Shown: in pieces, positions 49,257-58,173 of the stretch
How positions within the stretch are numbered: the stretch's first letter is position 1
Layout: every line of letters begins with the position of its first letter
Program-made: the position numbers and the translations under genes
The notes under the pieces: generated by a model
Databases searched by the model: none
Seen by the model: only the letters and a program-made list of their open reading frames with translations
Told to the model about the DNA's origin: nothing
Source: Halanaerobiaceae bacterium ANBcell28
Lineage (GTDB): Bacteria; Bacillota; Halanaerobiia; Halanaerobiales; DTU029
NCBI GenBank assembly: GCA_037623315.1
Contig: JBBJJH010000003.1
Location: 1 to 64,000, forward strand
Length of the DNA: 64,000 bases
Direction of reading: 5' to 3'

Positions 49257-50768
49257 TTACCATTCTTCTCTAACTCTAAAGACAATATTAACTATTCCAC
49301 TACCTGATATTGTTCTAACTGCCAGCGTAACAGGCTTTAAACCACTAAAATCTATATCCAGCAATTCAACAGAAGAAAATTGGGTTGAAGCAAATGGTCC
49401 CTGAGAATCACCACTTACTAACCCTGAAAATATTAAATCTCCTCTTTGATTATTATCAAATCCTGTTGCCGTAACATCACTTTCAACAGCAGTTTCATCT
49501 GGCGATGTCCCTGTTGGTGTATCAAAATTTGCTCCCTGCAGGACAGGGGCAAAAAGTATCTCATAAATCAAATCGCTATCACTGATAATATCAAAACTCT
49601 GTAGTTTTACACTAACAGAATTACTGCGACCTATAATGGGAAAATCTTCTTTGCGCTTAAAACTAATAGCAGGACTTAATGTAGTATTAACTGATAGTTC
49701 AAGGTTTCTTTCTGATGTAATTCTCCTATTAGGTACATAACGACCTACTACATGGTACTGTCTACCAGCAACAAACATTGTATATGGGGCAGCAGTTTCC
49801 TCACCATTTAAAATTTCTCCCCTTATTGGAAGATTGGGATCGCCAAAAGTGGTCTGAGCATCTGGCTTATATCGATGAACTGTAACTGTTCTCTGTACGT
49901 CATTATCATCTACCATTAATACACGAAAATTTGTAACCCCATAACCATAACAGGTATATAATATCTGAAAAATATTACCCCTACTTAAGTTAAGGCTTAA
50001 ACCACTGGGCCCACTCCCATCCAATGAGTCTCCATTCCAGTCATTACGATAAGTCTTAGTATCTAATCCTGCTCTTCGAATGTTGACAAAAATACCATTA
50101 TTATCTATACCAAAAAAAGCACCATTCTGATCATCAAAATAGCCCCAGCGTGCTACTTGAGTTCCAACTGGATCTACTGGAAGTCTTACAGCAATGCCCA
50201 TTTCACCTGCATTACCTGGCTGATACCTCCCTCTTTCAGCACTATCTAAAACAGCTCTACTTTCAGTTTGAGCCGTTGTTTCCAAAATAAACTCCACCCC
50301 ATTATTACTAACACTGGCACCATTTTCTTCTATTGTTATGTCTCTTAAATTAGATAGTCCATAAGGGCAATCCAACTCAATTATAGGTGTCTTCTCATTA
50401 TTTATAAGTTCGTCAAATTGACCTGCTTCTGAACGAACATTAAGATTTCCAGATTGATCTGTTTGTAATATTGTTTTTTCATCTCTATCTCCATAGTATC
50501 TTGCTACAGTCTCTAATTCTGATAATCCAATGTCAATATTTGTTGTAGAATCTTCATTAACTCGAACAGCTAATCTAGGGGAAGTTTGATAACCTTCCAG
50601 TGCAGCCTGCACAAAATAAATACCAGGCTCTAATTCAATAGAAGTGAATTCTCCATTACTATCAGTAATCTGTGTATCCATAATTCCCTGAAAAATATTA
50701 ACAAGCACCCCTTCTAAAGAATCATTATTGCGAGCATTTCTTATTACACCACTTATATATCCTGACAT
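49257..50768 (-). CDS. Carboxypeptidase-regulatory-like domain joined to a phage/virus-type structural beta-sandwich
   Basis: A 503-residue protein without a signal peptide. Residues 1-85 are a CarboxypepD_reg/Cna-B-like domain (VIRNARNNDSLEGVLVNIFQ, GEFTSIELEPGIYFV). Residues about 140-400 contain RWGYFDDQNGAFFGID, then YRNDWNGDSLDGSGPSGLSL and DPNLPIRGEI. This is a pattern I know from phage and large-virus structural or tail-associated proteins. The C-terminal 100 residues are Ser/Gly/Asp rich beta. It follows the TasA-like gene at 50785 by 16 bases, so the two are co-expressed. It is likely a capsid-like building block adapted to a surface structure; that role is inference. Confidence 0.6.
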   Translation of the reverse strand: MSGYISGVIRNARNNDSLEGVLVNIFQGIMDTQITDSNGEFTSIELEPGIYFVQAALEGYQTSPRLAVRVNEDSTTNIDIGLSELETVARYYGDRDEKTILQTDQSGNLNVRSEAGQFDELINNEKTPIIELDCPYGLSNLRDITIEENGASVSNNGVEFILETTAQTESRAVLDSAERGRYQPGNAGEMGIAVRLPVDPVGTQVARWGYFDDQNGAFFGIDNNGIFVNIRRAGLDTKTYRNDWNGDSLDGSGPSGLSLNLSRGNIFQILYTCYGYGVTNFRVLMVDDNDVQRTVTVHRYKPDAQTTFGDPNLPIRGEILNGEETAAPYTMFVAGRQYHVVGRYVPNRRITSERNLELSVNTTLSPAISFKRKEDFPIIGRSNSVSVKLQSFDIISDSDLIYEILFAPVLQGANFDTPTGTSPDETAVESDVTATGFDNNQRGDLIFSGLVSGDSQGPFASTQFSSVELLDIDFSGLKPVTLAVRTISGSGIVNIVFRVREEW

Positions 50769-50784
50769 GATTCTACCTCCTAAA

Positions 50785-51234
50785 CTATGTAGCTACAAAA
50801 ATCAAATCAAAAAACAAAGCAATTCCAGCAAGGTGTGTTCCAGAATTCTTAGGCAAGGATATAATTATCTCCAAATCTTCATTTGCTATATCTAAAGTAA
50901 GTAATCGACCCCCAGGGGGTTGATCTATTAACTCTGATAGCTTACCAGCATAAATAATATATGGATCAGGTACTTCTATTTCAATTTCCAAAGCGTTAGC
51001 TAATCTACTTGCTTGAATTGTACTTGTTCCTGTATAAGCATACCATTTTACAGAAATAAAATAATAAGTATCAACTGTTCCTGTATTAGCTACATTTATA
51101 ACACCATTTACCTTATCACCAGGAACCATATTCTTTTTCCCAATTATAGCTGTCTCTGGCTCTAATGTTAATTCAAGATAAGCACTATCGCTTTGGTTGT
51201 TATTAATACTTTGAGTCCTAATAAACAAAGACAT
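50785..51234 (-). CDS. TasA/camelysin-like structural protein without a signal peptide (paralogue)
   Basis: A 149-residue protein paralogous to 47505-47963: LELTLEPETAII, VPGDKVNGVINVANTGTVDT, YYFISVKWYA, LSELIDQPPGG and EIIISLPKNSG align segment by segment. It begins MSLFIRTQSINNNQSD, with no export signal. It is the first gene of an operon running to 48052. AGGTGA precedes the ATG. A sigma-K-like promoter with one mismatch lies 44 bases upstream. Confidence 0.65.
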   Translation of the reverse strand: MSLFIRTQSINNNQSDSAYLELTLEPETAIIGKKNMVPGDKVNGVINVANTGTVDTYYFISVKWYAYTGTSTIQASRLANALEIEIEVPDPYIIYAGKLSELIDQPPGGRLLTLDIANEDLEIIISLPKNSGTHLAGIALFFDLIFVAT

Positions 51235-51277
51235 ATTTAATCACCTAGCGCTTTTCTAGCTGTTTTCAGTTCTAACT

Positions 51278-51305
51278 TATTATATTATTATTCCCCCTTC
51301 TTTGT
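51278..51305 (-). promoter_or_regulatory. Sigma-K-like promoter, one mismatch (AC-N17-AATATAATA)
   Basis: On the minus strand AC (complement of 51304-51305) is followed after 17 bases by AATATAATA (51278-51286). It differs from CATANNNTA only at the first base. It lies between the terminator at 51318-51350 and the ATG at 51234, where the operon promoter must be. Confidence 0.4.
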
Positions 51306-51317
51306 TACAATTTCAAT

Positions 51318-51350
51318 AAAAAAGCCAGAGCAATCTTTGATCACTCTGAC
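51318..51350 (-). terminator. Terminator of the glycosyltransferase operon
   Basis: On the minus strand GTCAGAG pairs with CTCTGGC (one G-U) around a 13-base loop that can pair further. Six T follow (51318-51323). It lies about 95 bases past the stop of the gene at 51446-53020 and separates the glycosyltransferase operon from the structural operon. Confidence 0.75.
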
Positions 51351-51445
51351 TAAATTAAAAATATTTTAATATGGACAATCAAATGTTTCATCCTATAGAA
51401 TTGCACGCTGAGATACATTCCCCTTAAATTTATGATGAAATAATG

Positions 51446-53020
51446 TCAATCCTTCCACTTAAGCAACCTGGGGTCAGGATCAAGTATTGATAAATACTGT
51501 TCCATCATACCATACTTTGCACCTGGATCAAGTTTCATGTAATTTTGATACTTCTTTTGGCGATCTTCTTCTCTAGACCAGGAATAATGTTTTATTCTTA
51601 AGTCGGAACAAACCCTTGCTAATGTATATATGTTTGTAGGAAATCTACCACAGTGTAATTTTTTACTAGTCCAGGTATAATTATAACTTTCTTGATATCT
51701 TAGTAAAAAAGGAGTGTAACGTTGATGTGCATTCCAGTACTTATCTTCTCGATAATGATTTTCATCCCAAAAATCATATAAACGAAAAGCATAAATATCA
51801 ATATTGGGATCTTTAATTAACTCTTTAATCTCAAATACAGCCTTTTTTTCAAAAATTTCATCTGCATCCAGATATAATATCCAATCAGGTTTTGCCTCAG
51901 AAACTAACTCCCATAGTTTTTTTCTCAATTTCAACTCATTTTCAAAACCCACATGTGAAATAGATTTAATTGTTAAAGGTATATCTTTTAAAACTTCCTT
52001 ACAAATTTCTACACTATTATCAGTACTTCCATCATCAAGTATTATCGCATTATCTATATATCTTGATGCATCTTCTAAAAATTTTCTTAAATATCTATTT
52101 TCCTCATTATATATTAAGGAAACTAAAGTTATTTTATTTTCTCTGTTCTTAACTTTAGTTTCCTTATTGGGCATGTCATGAGTGTGATTATTGTATGCAG
52201 ACAAACTATTTTTCATTTCTGAAAAACTAGCTATATACTCATTAACAGCACTTAGATCAGACTTGCGATATATATGATAGGCCGGATAACAGGTATCTAC
52301 ATATAAATCAAATCCAAGAGCTACTGCCCTTATGCAGAGATGTCTATCTTCGCCTATAAAAGACAAATTATATATTTCTGAAAAATCAACTCCTTTTTCC
52401 AGAACCTTTCTTTTAAACAATGTACAAGCACCTAATCCTCCAACTTTATATACCCCTGGTGTATGTAGTTTGTTTAAAAAATAATTACTCCTTTTATTTA
52501 TTTCTTTTTGGTCTAGCTCCTCATTTCTTCGTTTTTCAAATAATGTATAAGCATCACAAAGCCATACCTGAGGCAATTCTTTATCTTTCTTGCGAAATTT
52601 AGTCCAGAATATCTCAGAGATAATATCTTTTGCTGTTTTTATTAAATGATGTAGAGTTTCAGGATGTAATACTATATCAGAATCAATTAAGAAAAGATAG
52701 TCATAATTATTCTTCAAAAAATATTTAATAATTTTATTTTTATATTCTGCAACTTTCCAAATTAAATCTTCATTCCAATAATGAGTATTCTCATCTTTTT
52801 TGTATTCCTTCATATCTTTTTCTGTATTATAGATTTCTACCTTTGACCTTATAGGACAAAAGTTTTTTAAAATATTCTCTGACTTTTCATCTATATTATC
52901 ATTAAAGAATATATAATCTACTGCCAGATCATCCTTATTTAAAGATCTAAGAGAATCTAAAAAATGTTTTAAAATTTCTGCTTCCTCTCTTATAGGACTG
53001 GCAATCAAAATACTAAACAT
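51446..53020 (-). CDS. Double GT-A glycosyltransferase (two GT2-type domains)
   Basis: A 524-residue enzyme. The N-terminal domain (about 1-270) begins MFSILIASPIREEAEILKHF and has a metal-binding LFLIDSDIVLHP. The C-terminal domain (about 285-500) begins ITLVSLIYNEENRYLRKFL, with ILDDGSTDNS and the metal site LYLDADEIFE. It lacks membrane segments, so it acts in the cytoplasm on proteins or activated sugars. It is last of a three-gene glycosyltransferase operon next to the structural genes, suggesting it decorates them. Confidence 0.82.
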   Translation of the reverse strand: MFSILIASPIREEAEILKHFLDSLRSLNKDDLAVDYIFFNDNIDEKSENILKNFCPIRSKVEIYNTEKDMKEYKKDENTHYWNEDLIWKVAEYKNKIIKYFLKNNYDYLFLIDSDIVLHPETLHHLIKTAKDIISEIFWTKFRKKDKELPQVWLCDAYTLFEKRRNEELDQKEINKRSNYFLNKLHTPGVYKVGGLGACTLFKRKVLEKGVDFSEIYNLSFIGEDRHLCIRAVALGFDLYVDTCYPAYHIYRKSDLSAVNEYIASFSEMKNSLSAYNNHTHDMPNKETKVKNRENKITLVSLIYNEENRYLRKFLEDASRYIDNAIILDDGSTDNSVEICKEVLKDIPLTIKSISHVGFENELKLRKKLWELVSEAKPDWILYLDADEIFEKKAVFEIKELIKDPNIDIYAFRLYDFWDENHYREDKYWNAHQRYTPFLLRYQESYNYTWTSKKLHCGRFPTNIYTLARVCSDLRIKHYSWSREEDRQKKYQNYMKLDPGAKYGMMEQYLSILDPDPRLLKWKD

Positions 53021-53043
53021 TTATATCCCTTCTTTCAATAATT

Positions 53044-55365
53044 TTACTTATTACCAATATCAATACCTATATTAGACAAATAATCATTATATAAACTTTC
53101 ACTTTCCTGAAGTAAATATTTGTAATCTATATTATTATCACTTGAGTACAGACCTGCTGCTTTATCCATAAATATATAACTTTTCTCATAATCAGCATAT
53201 TTTCTATAAGTAGCTGCAATAATTAAATAAACACGAAATGAATTCAAATTATTATTTATCAAAAAATCTTCTAACGAAAATTCGAAGTTGAAATTTTGAA
53301 ACAATTCCACTAAAGTACTTATAGCTAATTCTAGGCCACCTGAAATATTGCAGGCTTTTATTAACGAATCTAATGAATTTGATAAATCACCTTTTTTTGA
53401 ATATAAGACCGCAAGAGAAACAAAAACCTTGAAACTTCCAGTACCAGGATTTATTATATATTTATCCCATGCTGCTTCACCAATTTCCAAACAATATTTA
53501 AAAGACTGCTCAGCTTTATTTAAGTCTCCCAACATATAATAAGCAGTCCCTCTTATATAAATAAGGTCTGGATAATCTGGGAAGACATTTTCGATATCCT
53601 GTAAAATTTTAATAACTTCCTTGTATTTTTTTAAATTTAAAAAAGTTAATGTATAAAAATAAATAAAATCAGAACTAAGTGAGTGCTCCTCTTTTTTTTC
53701 TTGTAAGTATTTCTGAAAAAATTGCTGAGATTCCAGGTAATTATTTTTTTCAAAATAATATTTAGCTAATAAATAATTTTTCATTTCTTTATTTTTAAGG
53801 TTTAAAATTATATTTTTTTTAATAATATCTTTATTATTTTTATTTTCTTCGTCATTAATATCTAAATGATTTACTTGTATATCTGCTTTCTCTACATTAC
53901 CACCCATTGTAATAATAGAAGACGTTATATCTTCATCGCAATCACCTTTAAAAAAATGACCTTTATTTTTGAATAATATACACTTGCCTTTTACAGACGC
54001 TTTTGAAAGAGAACATGCCATATCTCTAAAGCTAACAATTTTCAAAATGAACCCCTCGGCTTCTCTATTAAGAATTTCTTTAGAAATTTTCATCCCTTGA
54101 TTTTCTCCTAGAAATTCATCTCCATTTAAAGAAAAAATCCAATCGCCTTTAGCATGTGTAATAGCATAATTTTTAATTTCAGAATAAGAATTTCGCCACT
54201 CCTTTTTATACACTTTTGCTCCCATTTGATAAGCAACTTCTATACTATTGTCAGTACTACCAGTATCTATATAAATAATTTCATCAGCTATCTCATTTAC
54301 ACTAAAAATTGACCTGATTAGGTTTTTTCCTTCGTCTTTAGCAATTATGCATACACTTAATGAAGGTTTTTTATTAATACAATGTTTTCCCAGATAAGTA
54401 ATCATAGCTTCTGCTGTTATGCCGTTATAACTCTCCTGTGCTGGATAAAGAAATGACTTATTATTTACCTGATTATATTTTTCCATACACTTTAAACCTT
54501 CTGTATATCTTCCACAGTTTTTATGAGCAAAGGATTCCAAAAAATACAAATCAGCAAAGTCTTTATAAATTGATTGATAATATTGTAATCGTAAAACAGC
54601 ATCTTGATATTTCTTCATATTTATCAAAGTTGTCATTGCCTTTTTAACCAAAACAGGACCATAATAGCGTTCAGGGCTGGTCTTATCTAGTGCTATCAAA
54701 AAATTTTCTAATGCTTTTTCATTTTTATTCAACCTTAAAAATTCAGTAGCTAGATTAAAAAAATAAAATCCATCTTTATTTTCTTCAGGATAGTCCTTTA
54801 ATATCTCTAAATTTCTATTTATTTTCCTTTCAATATTTACTAAAGAAGAATCATAACCATAATGTTTAATTTCTATATTTGCATAGCCTATTTTATTCTG
54901 ACCATATTTGCTAATGATAGGATTGACAATCTGTTCATGAATTTTACCTGTAAAGCGATAATCCTCTCTGTTTTTAAAAAGACGGACTGCGGGAAAGGTC
55001 ATATCTTCATTATTGCCCATAATGTTTTTAACCTTTAAAAAATATGCCTCATATAAGTCATCTTCTAGATAATCATGCAAACTGATTGCTGTTTCTTCAT
55101 TCAATTCTTCATCACAATCCATGAATAGAATCCAATCAGAGCTTGCCTTTTCTAAAGAACTATTTCTAGCTTTACTAAAATCATTCTCCCACTCTTCCCA
55201 AAATACCTTCGCGCCTAAAGATAAGGCTATTTCTCCAGTATTATCACATGAACCAGTATCAATTACTATAATTTCATCCACAAATTTAAGGGCACTATTA
55301 ATACATCTTGAGATATTATTAGCTTCGTTTTTAGCAATCATACATAAGCTTAATGTTTTAGCCAT
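53044..55365 (-). CDS. SunS-like GT2 glycosyltransferase with duplicated catalytic domain and TPRs
   Basis: A 773-residue protein: GT2 domain 1 (MAKTLSLCMIAKNEANNISR, VIDTGSCDNT, FMDCDEEL), TPR-like helices, GT2 domain 2 (SLSVCIIAKDEGKNLIRSI, YIDTGSTDNS, but SLNGDEFLG where DxD is expected) and C-terminal TPRs. The GT2-plus-TPR architecture resembles SunS, which glycosylates the cysteine of a peptide. In domain 2 the first Asp of the metal motif is Asn, so that half may be inactive. It overlaps the upstream gene by 8 bases. Confidence 0.82.
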   Translation of the reverse strand: MAKTLSLCMIAKNEANNISRCINSALKFVDEIIVIDTGSCDNTGEIALSLGAKVFWEEWENDFSKARNSSLEKASSDWILFMDCDEELNEETAISLHDYLEDDLYEAYFLKVKNIMGNNEDMTFPAVRLFKNREDYRFTGKIHEQIVNPIISKYGQNKIGYANIEIKHYGYDSSLVNIERKINRNLEILKDYPEENKDGFYFFNLATEFLRLNKNEKALENFLIALDKTSPERYYGPVLVKKAMTTLINMKKYQDAVLRLQYYQSIYKDFADLYFLESFAHKNCGRYTEGLKCMEKYNQVNNKSFLYPAQESYNGITAEAMITYLGKHCINKKPSLSVCIIAKDEGKNLIRSIFSVNEIADEIIYIDTGSTDNSIEVAYQMGAKVYKKEWRNSYSEIKNYAITHAKGDWIFSLNGDEFLGENQGMKISKEILNREAEGFILKIVSFRDMACSLSKASVKGKCILFKNKGHFFKGDCDEDITSSIITMGGNVEKADIQVNHLDINDEENKNNKDIIKKNIILNLKNKEMKNYLLAKYYFEKNNYLESQQFFQKYLQEKKEEHSLSSDFIYFYTLTFLNLKKYKEVIKILQDIENVFPDYPDLIYIRGTAYYMLGDLNKAEQSFKYCLEIGEAAWDKYIINPGTGSFKVFVSLAVLYSKKGDLSNSLDSLIKACNISGGLELAISTLVELFQNFNFEFSLEDFLINNNLNSFRVYLIIAATYRKYADYEKSYIFMDKAAGLYSSDNNIDYKYLLQESESLYNDYLSNIGIDIGNK

Positions 55366-57400
55366 TTCCTAACCCCCTAATTAGATTACTTATTTTTTTC
55401 TCGGCAGATATTATATCCAACATTGTGTTCTGAAGTTCATATTTATTTTGATTATTAAGAATTAAATTTATATAAGTCTTTCTACTTTTCAAAATACAGT
55501 TAAGAGCAGATAATCGGTATTTTTCTTCATTACTAATCTGACTAGCCTTATGATAATATTTAAAAGCCTTTTGTAACTGCAGCTTATCTTCATATATTTT
55601 GCCAATATAATAGTACTTTTCAGCATATTCTGATGTCCTATATAATGATTGTAGAAAATAAAACAAAGCCTCATCTTCATATTTATTTTCAATTAAAACT
55701 TTAGCTAATATATAATTATAATCTTCATTACTAATATAACTTATAAACCTAGCTATAGTTATTGATAAATCTTTATCGCCTAAATCATACACAGAAAACA
55801 TTATATTTTTAAGTTTGCTTATAAGTCTTTGCTTTTTTTTGACAATTTCTATATCGACGTAGTTTTGGGGAAAATCTGTTTCTAGATTAGTAGTAAAAAT
55901 CAATTTATTTACTATGCTATAAGCAAGATGTATAATATATTTGCTTTTATATTTTATCAAGAAATTATCTATATTTTTTCTAGGTTTATCTATAAATGAA
56001 ATAATTGCTGATATTTCCAATACTTTTTCTGGAGAAAGAAACTCTTGATTATATTCTAGAAATCGTTTTACTTCTTGAAATTTATGACATCTTAGCATTG
56101 AATCAGCAAGATAATAGGATACCTTCTTTATTTCTTTTTTTGTAATTTTTTTTATTTGATTATTATTTTTCTCTTCTTCTATTTGATAATACTCAAAACA
56201 TAAATTATAATTTTTACTTTTATAAAATAGAGTTATCATCTGTGTAAATGAAAGTTTTAAATCATCTTTTAAAAAATATTGGATTATTTCTTTATCTTTC
56301 TTTAAAATCTTTTGAAGACAGGATAATATTTTTACTAATAATTGAAAAGATTTATTAGATAGATATGCTTTCTCAAAGTATTTGGTTGCTTTTTTTATAT
56401 TATTCTCTCGCAAACATATTTCACCTATATTCTCCAGTGCCAGGAAGGTATTAACTCCGGGACTTGTAGTATATTTTATACTAATTTTTTTTATATTAAG
56501 ACATAGATTATAATATTTTTTTGCCTCTTTTATCCAACCTAAATCCCAGTATATGTGAGCCATTATAAAATATAAATCTGGATAATCTTCATATTCTAAG
56601 ACCGCTTTTTTAAGTAATGATATAGCGACTTTAAATTCACCTGTTTCTATAAGACACAAGCTATAATTACGATAGAGGACTGGTCTAATATCTGAGTGAT
56701 CATCTATATTTTCTACTGCTATTTGATAATGTTTTTGAGATAATTGATATTTCCCTAATACATAATAACTTTTTGCTATATTAAAATTCAGAAAAGGGTT
56801 TTTTTCTCTTTTCTTTAATTCTTGCTTTAAAATCCTAATATTTCTTAAAGTTTTTGCTTTTCTTCCACGGTAATCATTTCTGTATCCACTATGATATATA
56901 TCTAAACCTGAATTTAAAATAACTGCTTCAGGATCATTTTTTATAATAGATGGTTTAATTTGTTCATGAATCTTTCCCTGAAAGAAATAATTCTTTTTAT
57001 TTCTAAACATCCGTATATTGGCATGTCTATTAGCTGTATTATCATTTATTGGGCTAATGATAGAAAACAGCCAGGCAGATGCTATTTTATTCTTAGAAAG
57101 TTCACTTAATTTTTTAACTGTTTTCTCTGGAAGATATTCGTCTGCATCAAGGTATAAAATCCAATCACCTTGAGCATGTTCCAAGCTCGTATTTCTAGCC
57201 CTGGAAAAGTCATCATACCAGCTTTCTTTTATGATAGTGACTTGATAATTTTTTGCAATACTAAGAGTATTATCTCTTGAACCAGTATCTACAATTATTA
57301 TTTCATCTACATATTTATAAACAGATTCTAAACAATTTTTTATATTATTTTCTTCATCTTTGACTATCATACATAAAGATATTGAAGAATCTTTTTTCAT
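55358..57400 (-). CDS. SunS-like GT2 glycosyltransferase with TPR repeats
   Basis: About 680 residues: an N-terminal GT2 domain (SISLCMIVKDEENNIKNCLE, IVDTGSRDNT, LYLDADEYLPE) with the SunS-type middle segment RNIRILKQELKKREKNP, then a long array of TPR-like helices to the C-terminus. Protein O- or S-glycosylation is the expected activity. ATG 57400 is chosen over 57445, which lacks a ribosome site. It is first in the glycosyltransferase operon and diverges from the Cys-rich protein gene at 57619. Confidence 0.83.
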   Translation of the reverse strand: MKKDSSISLCMIVKDEENNIKNCLESVYKYVDEIIIVDTGSRDNTLSIAKNYQVTIIKESWYDDFSRARNTSLEHAQGDWILYLDADEYLPEKTVKKLSELSKNKIASAWLFSIISPINDNTANRHANIRMFRNKKNYFFQGKIHEQIKPSIIKNDPEAVILNSGLDIYHSGYRNDYRGRKAKTLRNIRILKQELKKREKNPFLNFNIAKSYYVLGKYQLSQKHYQIAVENIDDHSDIRPVLYRNYSLCLIETGEFKVAISLLKKAVLEYEDYPDLYFIMAHIYWDLGWIKEAKKYYNLCLNIKKISIKYTTSPGVNTFLALENIGEICLRENNIKKATKYFEKAYLSNKSFQLLVKILSCLQKILKKDKEIIQYFLKDDLKLSFTQMITLFYKSKNYNLCFEYYQIEEEKNNNQIKKITKKEIKKVSYYLADSMLRCHKFQEVKRFLEYNQEFLSPEKVLEISAIISFIDKPRKNIDNFLIKYKSKYIIHLAYSIVNKLIFTTNLETDFPQNYVDIEIVKKKQRLISKLKNIMFSVYDLGDKDLSITIARFISYISNEDYNYILAKVLIENKYEDEALFYFLQSLYRTSEYAEKYYYIGKIYEDKLQLQKAFKYYHKASQISNEEKYRLSALNCILKSRKTYINLILNNQNKYELQNTMLDIISAEKKISNLIRGLGNG

Positions 57401-57558
57401 TAGAAACACCCACTTTTTTGTATTAATCTTTATTAATACTTTCATATTATTATATTTATGTTATTATTTTTAGATTATTTAAGAAAATAAATACCTAATA
57501 AATATGGAGTTATTTTAAAATTAACATAAGTATATTTTTAATATGATAAATTCTTGTA

Positions 57559-57585
57559 ACATTGGTATATAGTGAACATATAATA
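57559..57585 (+). promoter_or_regulatory. Sigma-K-like promoter (AC-N16-CATATAATA)
   Basis: AC at 57559-57560 and CATATAATA at 57577-57585 are separated by exactly 16 bases, matching AC-N16/17-CATANNNTA. It is 33 bases upstream of the ATG of the Cys-rich protein gene and uses the same -10 octamer as the promoter at 48006. Confidence 0.55.
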
Positions 57586-57618
57586 TAACAAATACTATCA
57601 TAAGAAGGAGGATATTCT

Positions 57619-58086
57619 ATGGCTATTAGGCAAATATGTGTTTCGGAAGTAACTAATTTAACTACAGATTATGCGGAAACTATTACCTGTACCAATCCAG
57701 GTCATACACCTACTGCTGCTGGTGATGACTGTAATATTCATGTATATAATGTTGGGCTTAATCTTAACACTACTCCACCAACTCTATCTTTTTCCTTTGA
57801 TTCACAGTTCCAATATAAGTTCCATGATGATAGTTGTGCCACATTCAATGACTATTGTAATGTAATGGGAAGTACTGGTTCAATTACTTTACCAACAGGC
57901 GTTACTTTGTGTTGCGATGGTGCAATTTCACCTGAAATTCAAGCAAGTGCTTCCTGTGATGCAGGTCAAATAACAACTACTGAAACATCAGTATCAGGAC
58001 CAGTTTCTTTAGCATTTACTATTACTAATCTTTGTGCTCCAACAATAATTTGTGTGGAAGATACAGACTGTCTCAATAATGGTTAA
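57619..58086 (+). CDS. Cysteine-rich structural protein, 11 Cys, no signal peptide
   Basis: A 155-residue protein with eleven cysteines spread over the whole chain, including a CC pair (GVTLCCDGAIS), only one lysine, and Thr/Ser/Asn-rich beta segments (LSFSFDSQFQYKF, SLAFTITNLC). No export signal or membrane segment. Size, cysteine content and self-contained beta layout recall disulfide-linked self-assembling spore-appendage (Ena/DUF3992-like) subunits, but I see no decisive family motif. AAGGAGG is ideally placed. A sigma-K-like promoter precedes it and a strong terminator follows, so it is a single-gene unit likely made in large amounts. Confidence 0.7.
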   Translation: MAIRQICVSEVTNLTTDYAETITCTNPGHTPTAAGDDCNIHVYNVGLNLNTTPPTLSFSFDSQFQYKFHDDSCATFNDYCNVMGSTGSITLPTGVTLCCDGAISPEIQASASCDAGQITTTETSVSGPVSLAFTITNLCAPTIICVEDTDCLNNG

Positions 58087-58105
58087 TTTTTAATTTTTAA
58101 TTTTT

Positions 58106-58142
58106 AAAGGAGGTCGTTATCATCATAATAACGACCTCCTTT
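58106..58142. terminator. Strong 15-bp hairpin terminator
   Basis: A perfect 15-bp stem (58106-58120 with 58128-58142) and 7-base loop are followed by AATTTTTAT. The repeat TAATTTTT occurs three times just upstream. It sits between the convergent Cys-rich and AAA genes and probably serves both. Confidence 0.85.
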
Positions 58143-58173
58143 AATTTTTATATTACAACTTTCTGAGTAGAAT

